In this document: positions 1-6,061 of the stretch, piece by piece
How the letters are laid out: each line of letters opens with the position of its first letter
Numbering within the stretch: position 1 is the stretch's first letter
Assembly (NCBI GenBank): GCA_018830925.1
Contig: JAHJRK010000236.1
Span: 1-6,530 of the forward strand
Source: Pseudomonadota bacterium
GTDB lineage: Bacteria > Desulfobacterota > Desulfobacteria > Desulfobacterales > RPRI01
Length of the DNA: 6,530 nucleotides
Direction: 5' to 3'
Program-made: the position numbers and the translations under genes
The notes under the pieces: model-generated
What the model saw: the letters and a program-made list of their open reading frames with translations, nothing else
Told to the model about the DNA's origin: nothing
Databases searched by the model: none

Positions 1-2
1 CA

Positions 3-284
3 CTCTATCATAATTTTACAGTTTTTCAATCCGAATTAACGGGATTATTGTTCATAAGGATTTTAAAAGGAGAAGCTGTGCAGGGAATCGCTACAGTTAT
101 AAAACTGGTTGCTGTTTTTACAGCCGCTACAATGCTTGGAAGATGGTTTCGGGATGAAATCAAAATGAGTACCATCAGGAAAGAACCCTGGCACAAACCC
201 TATTTATCACTCCCGGGGCTCATCATGCTTGCAGTGATATTTCTTCTGCCGGTTTTAATATGGATAATAAAATCATCCGGATAG
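3..284 (+). CDS. Small membrane protein, C-terminal part (5' end probably outside the window)
   Basis: I do not recognise this protein. The reading frame is open from the left edge to TAG at 282-284, so the window may hold only the C-terminal 93 residues of a longer gene. Two internal starts are possible: TTG at 48 (78 residues) and GTG at 78 (68 residues). The GTG has a good Shine-Dalgarno-like AAAAGGAG at 65-72, five bases upstream, so a self-contained 68-residue protein is a real alternative. Numbered from the GTG, there are two hydrophobic stretches: a weaker one at about residues 3-20, ending at GRWFRDE, and a strong one at about 43-64 (LPGLIMLAVIFLLPVLIWII). A short basic linker containing STIRKEPWHKP lies between them. 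This predicts a two-segment inner-membrane protein or the tail of a polytopic one. The coding call is moderately secure and the start is not. Confidence 0.5.
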   Translation, partial: LYHNFTVFQSELTGLLFIRILKGEAVQGIATVIKLVAVFTAATMLGRWFRDEIKMSTIRKEPWHKPYLSLPGLIMLAVIFLLPVLIWIIKSSG

Positions 285-299
285 AAAAGCCACCTGTTC

Positions 300-458
300 C
301 TATTGCTTTTTCCCAGGCTTCCCGCTAAATCTGCATACAATAAGATATGGAAACTCCACAATAAATTCCAGAATATATCCTGACAATATCAAGAGGTATA
401 TAAATGGAAGTTTTATAAGATGAAACTTCAATATTTCATATATTTCTTTAAATTTCAT
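300..458 (-). CDS. Possible small membrane protein (52 aa)
   Basis: This is a tentative gene that I do not recognise. The minus-strand frame starts at ATG 458-456 and ends at TAG 302-300. AAGGGG lies about nine bases upstream of the ATG, a plausible ribosome binding site; a TTG at 485 would add nine residues but lacks such a signal. The product would have a basic, charged N-terminus (MKFKEIYEILKF), one long hydrophobic segment at about residues 17-42 and a basic tail (SGKPGKKQ). That is the pattern of a single-span small membrane protein with positive ends. It faces the + strand gene ending at 284, with only 15 bases between the two stops. A TATAAA-like sequence lies upstream (RC of 488-493), but the region is so AT-rich that this means little. 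Chance hydrophobic frames are common in AT-rich DNA, so confidence is low. Confidence 0.3.
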   Translation of the reverse strand: MKFKEIYEILKFHLIKLPFIYLLILSGYILEFIVEFPYLIVCRFSGKPGKKQ

Positions 459-566
459 TTGTGATAACCCCTTAACAAATCTCAAATTTTATATTTTTAT
501 TTCTTTTCCTGCCTTTAAATCAATACATATTTCTCTTCCGAATTAAAATCAGCCGAATAAATATTC

Positions 567-596
567 TTGACTATATCTATCACAACAGGATATTTT
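567..596 (+). promoter_or_regulatory. Possible sigma70-type promoter for the HD-GYP/SPFH operon
   Basis: TTGACT at 567-572 matches five of six bases of the -35 consensus. TATTTT at 591-596, after an 18-base spacer, matches four of six of the -10 consensus. The site lies about 40 bases before the first gene of the + strand operon and in AT-rich DNA. The -10 match is weak, so this is a candidate only. No operator-like palindrome stands out around it. Confidence 0.3.
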
Positions 597-634
597 TTAA
601 AAGGATTGAACCTCTTACAGTATGGAGTTTTAAT

Positions 635-2329
635 ATGCCCTTTTCATCCAAACCCGGCGATGGTGGCATAACCACGGATACCGGCATTGAAAGATTATCC
701 CATGACAAAAGGCTCGATAAGCTATTAAAATCGGTTCTGTCCGAGGTAAAAGATTATGCTGAAGCCCAGATAAAACACATAAAGCAGGGCGCCCAGATCG
801 GCCTTGCGCTCTCCTGTGTAAAAGATATCAACAGGCTCCTCGAGATGATCGTTCTCGAGGCAAGAGCCATGTCGAATGCCGATGCAGGAACACTCTACAT
901 CACAGACAAGGAAAACAAACATCTTTGCTTCATGATAATGCAGAACGATACGATGAATGTCAGGATGGGCGGAACCAGCGGTGTTGAGATCGATCTGCCC
1001 AGTGTTCCTCTTTACAAATACGGAAACCCTAATCATTCGAACGTATCGTCACATGTCGCCATATCAGGAGAGGTTGTTAACATTCCGGATGTATATGAAG
1101 CTGAAGGTTTTGATTTCACAGGTCCGAAAAAATACGACGCAACAACAGGCTACCGCTCAAAATCAATGCTGGTTATCCCGTTAAGGAACCACGAGAATGA
1201 TATAATCGGGGTACTTCAGCTTCTTAACGCAAAAAATCCTGAAACAGGAGAGATCATCGGATTCTCTAATGAATATGTAGATGAGATTGCTTCCCTTGCT
1301 TCCCAGGCGGCTGTTGCATTGACGAACACACAGCTCATACAGGATTTAAAAAACCTCTTTTATGCCTTTATCAAAAGCATAGCAACGGCAATCGACGAAA
1401 AGTCCCCATACACCGGCGGCCATATCAACAGGGTGGTTGATTTATCCATGATGATAGCGGATAAAATCAATGAAACAAAGAGTCCTCCGTTTAATGACAT
1501 CGTATTTAATGATTATGAGATGGAAGAAATACGCATCGCTGCATGGATGCATGACGTGGGTAAAATAACAACTCCCGAATATGTGATAGACAAGAGAACA
1601 AAACTTCAAACGATCTTTGACCGCATCAATCTTATAGAGACTAGATTCAGCCTCATCGCAAAAATAATCGAAAACGAATACCTCGCAAAAAAGCTTAATC
1701 TTATTCAAAAGGGTTCGGGCGATGAGGAAATCAAACGCCTCGATTCGGAACTTTCGGAAAAACTGGAAGATCTTGAAAAAGACCTGCAAATTGTAAAGGC
1801 CTGCAATATTCCAGGAGAGTTTTTAACCGATGAAAACACAAAAAGGATTAAAGATATTGCAACAAGAAGATACAAGATGTCTGACGGCGAACACGCGTAT
1901 CTTACCGGGGAAGAGCTCGAAAACCTGCTGGTACGCAAAGGTTCCATCACGGATATGGAGCGCAGGATAATTGAAAACCATGCGGCTGTCACCTTTAAAA
2001 TATTGACGCATCTTCCATTCCCGCGAAAGCTCATTAACGTACCGGAGTATGCTTCCGGGCACCATGAAAAGCTGGACGGCTCAGGATACCCGAGAGCCCT
2101 TACCGCAAAGAATATGCCGCTGCAGTCGCGTATAATAGCTGTTGCCGATATCTTCGAAGCCTTGACCGCAAAGGACAGGCCTTATAAAAAGCCGATGCTT
2201 CTTTCCCAGGCTCTCGAAATAATGAGCAGGATGAAAAATGACAACCATATTGATCCTGATATTTACAGCCTTTTCATTGAGAACAGGCTGTATGAAAAAT
2301 ATTTTCTGAAAGAAGCTGAAAGCAAATAA
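635..2329 (+). CDS. GAF domain plus HD-GYP domain protein, probable cyclic-di-GMP phosphodiesterase
   Basis: This is a probable cytoplasmic signalling enzyme of 564 residues; no signal peptide or membrane segment is seen. A charged N-terminal helix (about 20-55) leads into a GAF sensor domain (about 57-230), with NADAGTLYI, IPDVY and MLVIPLRN...IIGVLQLLN being typical. The HD-GYP domain follows (about 240-545): H263 in GGHINRV, the metal-binding H306-D307 with K310 (MHDVGK), H449 in ENH, H476-H477 in GHHEKLDGSGYP (GYP at 484-486) and D505 in ADIFEALTAKDRPYKK. All key residues are present, so it should be active in hydrolysing cyclic di-GMP, as known for the family. About 105 extra residues (roughly 325-430), rich in charged helix, sit between the HD motif and the next histidine. 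A subfamily with such an insert exists as far as I recall. The ATG has GGAG (624-627) seven bases upstream. It is first in an apparent three-gene operon. The GAF ligand is unknown. Confidence 0.93.
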   Translation: MPFSSKPGDGGITTDTGIERLSHDKRLDKLLKSVLSEVKDYAEAQIKHIKQGAQIGLALSCVKDINRLLEMIVLEARAMSNADAGTLYITDKENKHLCFMIMQNDTMNVRMGGTSGVEIDLPSVPLYKYGNPNHSNVSSHVAISGEVVNIPDVYEAEGFDFTGPKKYDATTGYRSKSMLVIPLRNHENDIIGVLQLLNAKNPETGEIIGFSNEYVDEIASLASQAAVALTNTQLIQDLKNLFYAFIKSIATAIDEKSPYTGGHINRVVDLSMMIADKINETKSPPFNDIVFNDYEMEEIRIAAWMHDVGKITTPEYVIDKRTKLQTIFDRINLIETRFSLIAKIIENEYLAKKLNLIQKGSGDEEIKRLDSELSEKLEDLEKDLQIVKACNIPGEFLTDENTKRIKDIATRRYKMSDGEHAYLTGEELENLLVRKGSITDMERRIIENHAAVTFKILTHLPFPRKLINVPEYASGHHEKLDGSGYPRALTAKNMPLQSRIIAVADIFEALTAKDRPYKKPMLLSQALEIMSRMKNDNHIDPDIYSLFIENRLYEKYFLKEAESK

Positions 2330-2342
2330 AGGAGTAGAATGG

Positions 2343-3470
2343 ATGGGAACAGACAACGTCTTTTTTCTGGAAAATCTGGAATGGTTCGATGAAACAGGCA
2401 GGGAGCTTGTCCACCGTATTCCTGAAAAAGGCTCCGGAGAGATTAAATACGGCGCCCAGATGACCGTAAGGCAAAGCCAGGCCGGGGTATTTTTTTACAA
2501 GGGGAAAGCTATAGACGCCTTCGGCCCTGGACGCCATACGCTGAAGACTGCCAATATCCCGGTGCTCACAAAATTAGCAAGCATTCCGTGGGGCATGTCC
2601 AGCCCGCTTCGGGCTGAAGTCTACTTTGTAAACCTCAAGGTCTTCACAAACCTCAAGTGGGGAACAAGAGACCCTGTGGCATTCAAAGATTCTCAGCTTG
2701 GCCTCGTGAGGCTGAGAGCTTTCGGAATATTCAACATGCAGGTCGTGCAGCCTGTTCTTTTTATAAACAGCATGGTCGGAACCCAGGGTATATTCACAAC
2801 CGCTGAAATTGAAGAATATTTAAACAGCGTGATCGTATCGAGATTCAACGACTACATGGGAGAGGCTCTCGATTCCATACTGAACCTGCCGGCGAAGTAC
2901 GAAGATATTGCGGAAGGACTGGCAAATCGCCTTAAAACCGATTTCGGCCGCTTCGGACTCGGTCTTGCCGATATTTATATCAACTCAATCACTCCACCGC
3001 CCGAAGTGCAACAGGCTATTGATGACCGGAGCCGCATCGGCCTCTTTGATGACATGAATAAACTAATGCAACTGAAAGCCGCGATGGCTATGGAAAAGGC
3101 TTCGGAATCGGAAGGCGCTTCGGGAGGCATGGGTGCAGCCCTCGGAATTATGATGCCTGCGATGTTCGCAAAATACTTTGCCCCTGGTGAAAACGAATCC
3201 GGCAAAGCGGGCGCAAAAGAAGTCGTGAATTGCCCGGAATGCGGCAATCCGGTTGCTTCAGACGCAAAATTCTGCCCCTCCTGCGGGCATCAGCAGCTTG
3301 TCTTCGTCCGGTGCGGAAGCTGCGGAAAGAATCTTACCCCTAATTCCAACTTCTGCCCCCGCTGCGGTCATCCCGCCGGAGAAAAAGAAAAGCCTATATT
3401 CTGTGTCAAATGCGGGGGCAAAAACCTGACTGAATCGGTCTTCTGCAATATGTGCGGTGAAAAGCTTTAA
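2343..3470 (+). CDS. SPFH-domain (YdjI / 'virion core protein'-like) protein with three C-terminal zinc ribbons
   Basis: A 375-residue protein of the bacterial SPFH family related to Bacillus YdjI (COG4260 type). Such proteins are thought to form membrane-associated scaffolds, and in Bacillus YdjI acts with YdjG/YdjH and PspA in membrane stress. The SPFH-like part spans about 20-250, with the family's early stretch KYGAQMTVRQSQAGVFF, the segment FGPGRHTL and ITPPPEVQQAIDDRSRIG near its end. A Gly/Ala/Met-rich segment (about 257-280) forms the linker, as often in this family. Three tandem CxxCG-x10-CxxCG zinc ribbons follow: C297/C300/C311/C314, C324/C327/C338/C341 and C354/C357/C368/C371. There is no N-terminal signal or clear transmembrane helix, so membrane contact would be peripheral or through partners. 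The start ATG at 2343 has GGAG at 2331-2334 and lies 13 bases after the HD-GYP stop, so co-transcription is likely. The 3' end overlaps the next gene by 14 bases. Confidence 0.88.
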   Translation: MGTDNVFFLENLEWFDETGRELVHRIPEKGSGEIKYGAQMTVRQSQAGVFFYKGKAIDAFGPGRHTLKTANIPVLTKLASIPWGMSSPLRAEVYFVNLKVFTNLKWGTRDPVAFKDSQLGLVRLRAFGIFNMQVVQPVLFINSMVGTQGIFTTAEIEEYLNSVIVSRFNDYMGEALDSILNLPAKYEDIAEGLANRLKTDFGRFGLGLADIYINSITPPPEVQQAIDDRSRIGLFDDMNKLMQLKAAMAMEKASESEGASGGMGAALGIMMPAMFAKYFAPGENESGKAGAKEVVNCPECGNPVASDAKFCPSCGHQQLVFVRCGSCGKNLTPNSNFCPRCGHPAGEKEKPIFCVKCGGKNLTESVFCNMCGEKL

Positions 3471-4695
3471 TATCAGCATAGAGCATAAATGCCACCAGTG
3501 CGGCGCACCGGCAGTCCTGGAAGAGACAGACCGTCTTTTTGCGTGCCCTTTCTGCAGGGTCAAATCTTTTCTTCCTGAAAATGGCTATTTCCGCTATGTA
3601 CTCCCCTACCCCCCTGATTCAGCCGGGAAACCTGTCGTCTATTTCCCGTACTGGCGATTCAAGGGAACCCTGTTTTCAAGCAACCCCGCAGAGACCATCT
3701 ACAGGTTTATAGACATAAGCCACCAAGGAACAGAATCGGAAATATTCCCCGTATCCCTCGGATTCCGATCCCAAACTCTGAAGCTTAGATTCGCTCTCCC
3801 TGAGACTACGGGAATATTTATAAAACCGAACCTTTCTCCGTGCGATATAGTCAGCATCGCAAAAAAGCGGTTTTCAGACAAAGGAGCGGGGGGGCCTGTC
3901 ATTCAATCATTCATAGGAGAAACAACAAGCATTATCTACTCGCCGTTTTATGTAAAAGAAAAACTCTGGGATGCCGTGCTCAACAAACCTGTTTCGACAG
4001 CACTTCCGGGAGATTTTGACCTTAATATTTTCAGGGCCGGAAAGCCCGACTGGACAATCAGCTTTATACCGGCGATATGTCCGGCCTGCGGATGGGATCT
4101 GGCTGGGGAAAGGGACTCTCTCATCCTTTTGTGCAAAAACTGCAATTCTGCATGGCAGCCTGCCGGCAAAAAATTCGGGAAAATCAATTTCGGCTGCATT
4201 CCGGAGTCAGACAAAGATTGTTTATTCCTTCCATTCTGGCTGATAAGAGCCGGTATTTCTGGAATAGCCCTTGATTCATATGCAGACCTTGCAAAAATAG
4301 CCAATCTCCCGAAAGTAGTTCAGTCTGGATGGAAAGATATAAGTTTTAAGTTCTGGATCCCGGCATTCAAAGTCCGGGCGCAGCATTTCATCCGTCTTGC
4401 GACGCACATGACGCTTGCACAGCCCGATAATGAGATAAAAGGCATTGTGCCTGCGGGCACAATGCACCCCGTTACCCTCCCTGTTTCCAAAGCAATTGAA
4501 AGTTTTAAAACCGTCATTGCGGGTTTCATAAAACCGAAAAAAAACTATTTTCCTTTACTCCCGGATGTCCGGATAACCCCTGAAGATTTTACCCTTGTAT
4601 ATGTGCCTTTCGAAAAAGGGCACCATGACTTAATGCAGGTGGAATATCAGATGGCATTAAACAAAGCTCTTCTCGCAACAGCCGGAAATCTTTAA
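3457..4695 (+). CDS. Duplicated zinc-ribbon protein, partner of the SPFH protein (function unknown)
   Basis: A 412-residue protein that I cannot assign to a named gene. It shows two copies of one layout. Copy 1 has zinc ligands C12/C15/C30/C33, then YFPYW with W66. Copy 2 has C208/C211/C226/C229, then FLPFW with W261. The x14 gap between cysteine pairs is identical, and the first cysteine to W spacing is 54 against 53. Later, each copy has a similar Y-x-P-F strand (IIYSPFYV near 160, LVYVPFEK near 380). A zinc ribbon followed by a PYW/PFW motif recalls the TFIIB-type zinc-ribbon proteins encoded beside YdjI-type SPFH genes (YdjG-like), but no transmembrane segment is seen here. The GTG start at 3457 lies inside the end of the SPFH gene and has no good Shine-Dalgarno. 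No other usual start occurs back to the in-frame TGA at 3427, so translational coupling is likely. Stop is TAA at 4693-4695. Confidence 0.8.
   Translation: MKSFNISIEHKCHQCGAPAVLEETDRLFACPFCRVKSFLPENGYFRYVLPYPPDSAGKPVVYFPYWRFKGTLFSSNPAETIYRFIDISHQGTESEIFPVSLGFRSQTLKLRFALPETTGIFIKPNLSPCDIVSIAKKRFSDKGAGGPVIQSFIGETTSIIYSPFYVKEKLWDAVLNKPVSTALPGDFDLNIFRAGKPDWTISFIPAICPACGWDLAGERDSLILLCKNCNSAWQPAGKKFGKINFGCIPESDKDCLFLPFWLIRAGISGIALDSYADLAKIANLPKVVQSGWKDISFKFWIPAFKVRAQHFIRLATHMTLAQPDNEIKGIVPAGTMHPVTLPVSKAIESFKTVIAGFIKPKKNYFPLLPDVRITPEDFTLVYVPFEKGHHDLMQVEYQMALNKALLATAGNL
4442..4465 (+). other. Perfect 10-bp hairpin inside the zinc-ribbon gene
   Basis: GCATTGTGCC (4442-4451) and GGCACAATGC (4456-4465) are exact reverse complements around a four-base loop, TGCG. 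It lies within the coding frame (residues GIVPAGTMH) and is not followed by a T run, so it is not an intrinsic terminator. It may be chance or an mRNA structure. Confidence 0.4.
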
Positions 4696-4818
4696 AGACC
4701 CTTGCATAACGTCCCTTTTTGTCCGATTACTATAAAGATTTGGTTTCCGGTTTGTTGTTTCTGGTTTTTCCCTTTTAAACAGAGACCAGAAACTATAACC
4801 CAAAAACCTGGGTCTTTA
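4693..4818. repeat. Intergenic inverted-repeat element with 9-bp matching ends
   Basis: TAAAGACCC at 4693-4701 and GGGTCTTTA at 4810-4818 are exact reverse complements 108 bases apart. They enclose a long imperfect hairpin (4742-4808). The left arm begins exactly at the stop codon of the zinc-ribbon gene. The right arm ends 27 bases before the stop of ilvA on the opposite strand. The inside is rich in GGTTT/AAACC-type words. It could be a bidirectional terminator, or a small dispersed repeat inserted between convergent genes. No transposase gene and no clear target duplication are seen. Confidence 0.5.
4742..4808. terminator. Long imperfect hairpin between convergent genes, possible bidirectional terminator
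   Basis: One register pairs 4742-4746 with 4804-4808, 4749-4750 with 4800-4801, 4752-4755 with 4795-4798, and 4757-4769 with 4781-4793. That is 24 pairs including three G-U wobbles, with only small symmetric mismatches and an 11-base loop. The core is GTTTCTGGT/ACCAGAAAC. Its place between two gene ends suggests termination for both strands. Neither side has a strong uninterrupted T run after the stem, so a classic intrinsic terminator is not proven. Confidence 0.4.
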
Positions 4819-4845
4819 TTATCGCCTTTGCTCACTCTTCACTCC

Positions 4846-6048
4846 TCATATCTCAACATCATATCCAGCGTCTTTCAGTTTCCCGGTTATCTCATCCACA
4901 TGACCGGGCCCTCTCGTCTCGATCTCAAGCTCGACCAGAGTGCTGTAAATGGGTACTTTCCGAGCACCCCGGTGATGCATTATATGGAGGACATTTGCCT
5001 TTAAAGAAGCCACAAGCGCAAGAAGCCCGGAAAGCGCCCCGGGAACATCATCGAGTCGAACCACAAAGCGCATTATGCGCCCGCTGTTTGAGAGACCTCG
5101 GCTTACTATACGCCCGAGAAGTGGGCTGTCCAGATTTCCACCGCTTACGACAAGCACCGTTTTGCTGCCTTTTTTGACCCTGACCGCCCCGCTCATAAGG
5201 GCAGCCAGAGGAACCGCTCCTGCTCCTTCCGCAAGTATTTTATTCCGCTCAAGAAGCATAAGCACCGCTGCCGCAATATCTTCTTCTTTAACAAGCCCGA
5301 TGTCGTCCACACATTTCTGCATTATCCTGAAATTTAACTTGCCGGGTTTCCTGACATTGATCCCGTCGGCGATGGAAAGAGAGGGAGCAACCATGACCGC
5401 CTTCCCCTTTTTCAGCGATTCATCTGCCGAAGGGCACGCGAAGGACTGTATTCCAATAATTTTTGTTTCAGGCCGTATAGCCTTTGAAGCTGATGCAATC
5501 CCTGAAATAAGACCCCCTCCGCCCACAGGAACGATTATCATGTCCGCATCGCTCAGATCCTCGAAAATCTCAATGGCTACCGTCCCCTGCCCAGCAATAA
5601 TTCTCCGGTCATCAAAAGGATGGATAAAAGTCCGTCCCTCCTTTGCAAGCTCCCTTGCCTTTTCAAGACTCTCAACAAGGCTGCGGCCTGAAACTATAAC
5701 CTCGCCACCGTACGCGCGGGTTGCTTCCTGCTTTGTTATTGATGCCCATTCAGGCATAACGATAGTCGCAGGCACCCCAGCCTTTTTCGCCGCAAGGGCA
5801 ACCCCCTGGGCATGGTTACCGGCAGATGCCGCAACAACACCTGAAGGCCCTAACTTATCAATGCCCGACAAGATCCTGTTGGCCGCTCCCCTTATTTTAA
5901 ATGAGCCTGTTTTCTGCAGGTTTTCAAGCTTTAAGAATATATCTCCTCCGAACATCCTGCTCAGGGCGGGAGAGTGGACAAGGGGAGTTCTTACAACCAT
6001 CTCCCCGATAAGCTTTGCAGCTTTTTTTATTTTCTCAAGCGGGATCAT
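4846..6048 (-). CDS. ilvA: Threonine ammonia-lyase (threonine dehydratase), medium form with C-terminal ACT domain
   Basis: A PLP enzyme of 400 residues that converts L-threonine to 2-oxobutanoate and ammonia, feeding isoleucine synthesis or threonine breakdown in the cytoplasm. The PLP lysine is K51 in TGSFKIRGA. The substrate/cofactor loop is SAGNHAQG (75-82), the phosphate-binding glycine loop PVGGGGL (174-180), with EGAGAVPLAAL (274-284) and the late serine in VSGGN (S302). A single ACT domain covers about 326-400 (RFVVRLDDVPGALSGLL...). This length and layout fit the roughly 400-residue form with one ACT domain rather than the roughly 500-residue form with two. The ACT domain suggests effector control, but which amino acid binds cannot be read. 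The ATG at 6048-6046 has AAAGGA seven bases upstream and comes 13 bases after the HAD frame's TGA, giving an operon-like arrangement. The open frame continues upstream without a stop to 6489 and beyond, but only because of the HAD frameshift. Confidence 0.92.
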   Translation of the reverse strand: MIPLEKIKKAAKLIGEMVVRTPLVHSPALSRMFGGDIFLKLENLQKTGSFKIRGAANRILSGIDKLGPSGVVAASAGNHAQGVALAAKKAGVPATIVMPEWASITKQEATRAYGGEVIVSGRSLVESLEKARELAKEGRTFIHPFDDRRIIAGQGTVAIEIFEDLSDADMIIVPVGGGGLISGIASASKAIRPETKIIGIQSFACPSADESLKKGKAVMVAPSLSIADGINVRKPGKLNFRIMQKCVDDIGLVKEEDIAAAVLMLLERNKILAEGAGAVPLAALMSGAVRVKKGSKTVLVVSGGNLDSPLLGRIVSRGLSNSGRIMRFVVRLDDVPGALSGLLALVASLKANVLHIMHHRGARKVPIYSTLVELEIETRGPGHVDEITGKLKDAGYDVEI

Positions 6049-6061
6049 TTTACTTTCCTTT

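Larger units (their letters stand above)
285..634. other. AT-rich intergenic region
   Basis: This 350-base stretch separates the left-edge gene from the HD-GYP operon. It holds the tentative minus-strand small gene (300-458) and the tentative promoter (567-596). A weak stem, AAAAGC (285-290) with GCTTTT (305-310) around a 14-base loop, lies just after the left gene's stop and could help termination. No RNA gene, tandem repeat or operator is evident. Confidence 0.5.

Noticed and set aside
838..860. Inverted repeat CCTCGAG/CTCGAGG in the HD-GYP gene
   Set aside because: It has only seven base pairs with a nine-base loop, falls on ordinary Leu-Glu codons (LLEMIVLEA), and is easily expected by chance.
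2601..2615. Small GC-rich hairpin AGCCCG-CTT-CGGGCT in the SPFH gene
   Set aside because: It is six base pairs within coding DNA with no T run and no second copy seen; probably chance.
4702..5004. A 100-residue + strand open frame starting at TTG in the intergenic element
   Set aside because: It runs through the inverted repeat and then antisense into ilvA; it has no ribosome binding site and no recognisable features.
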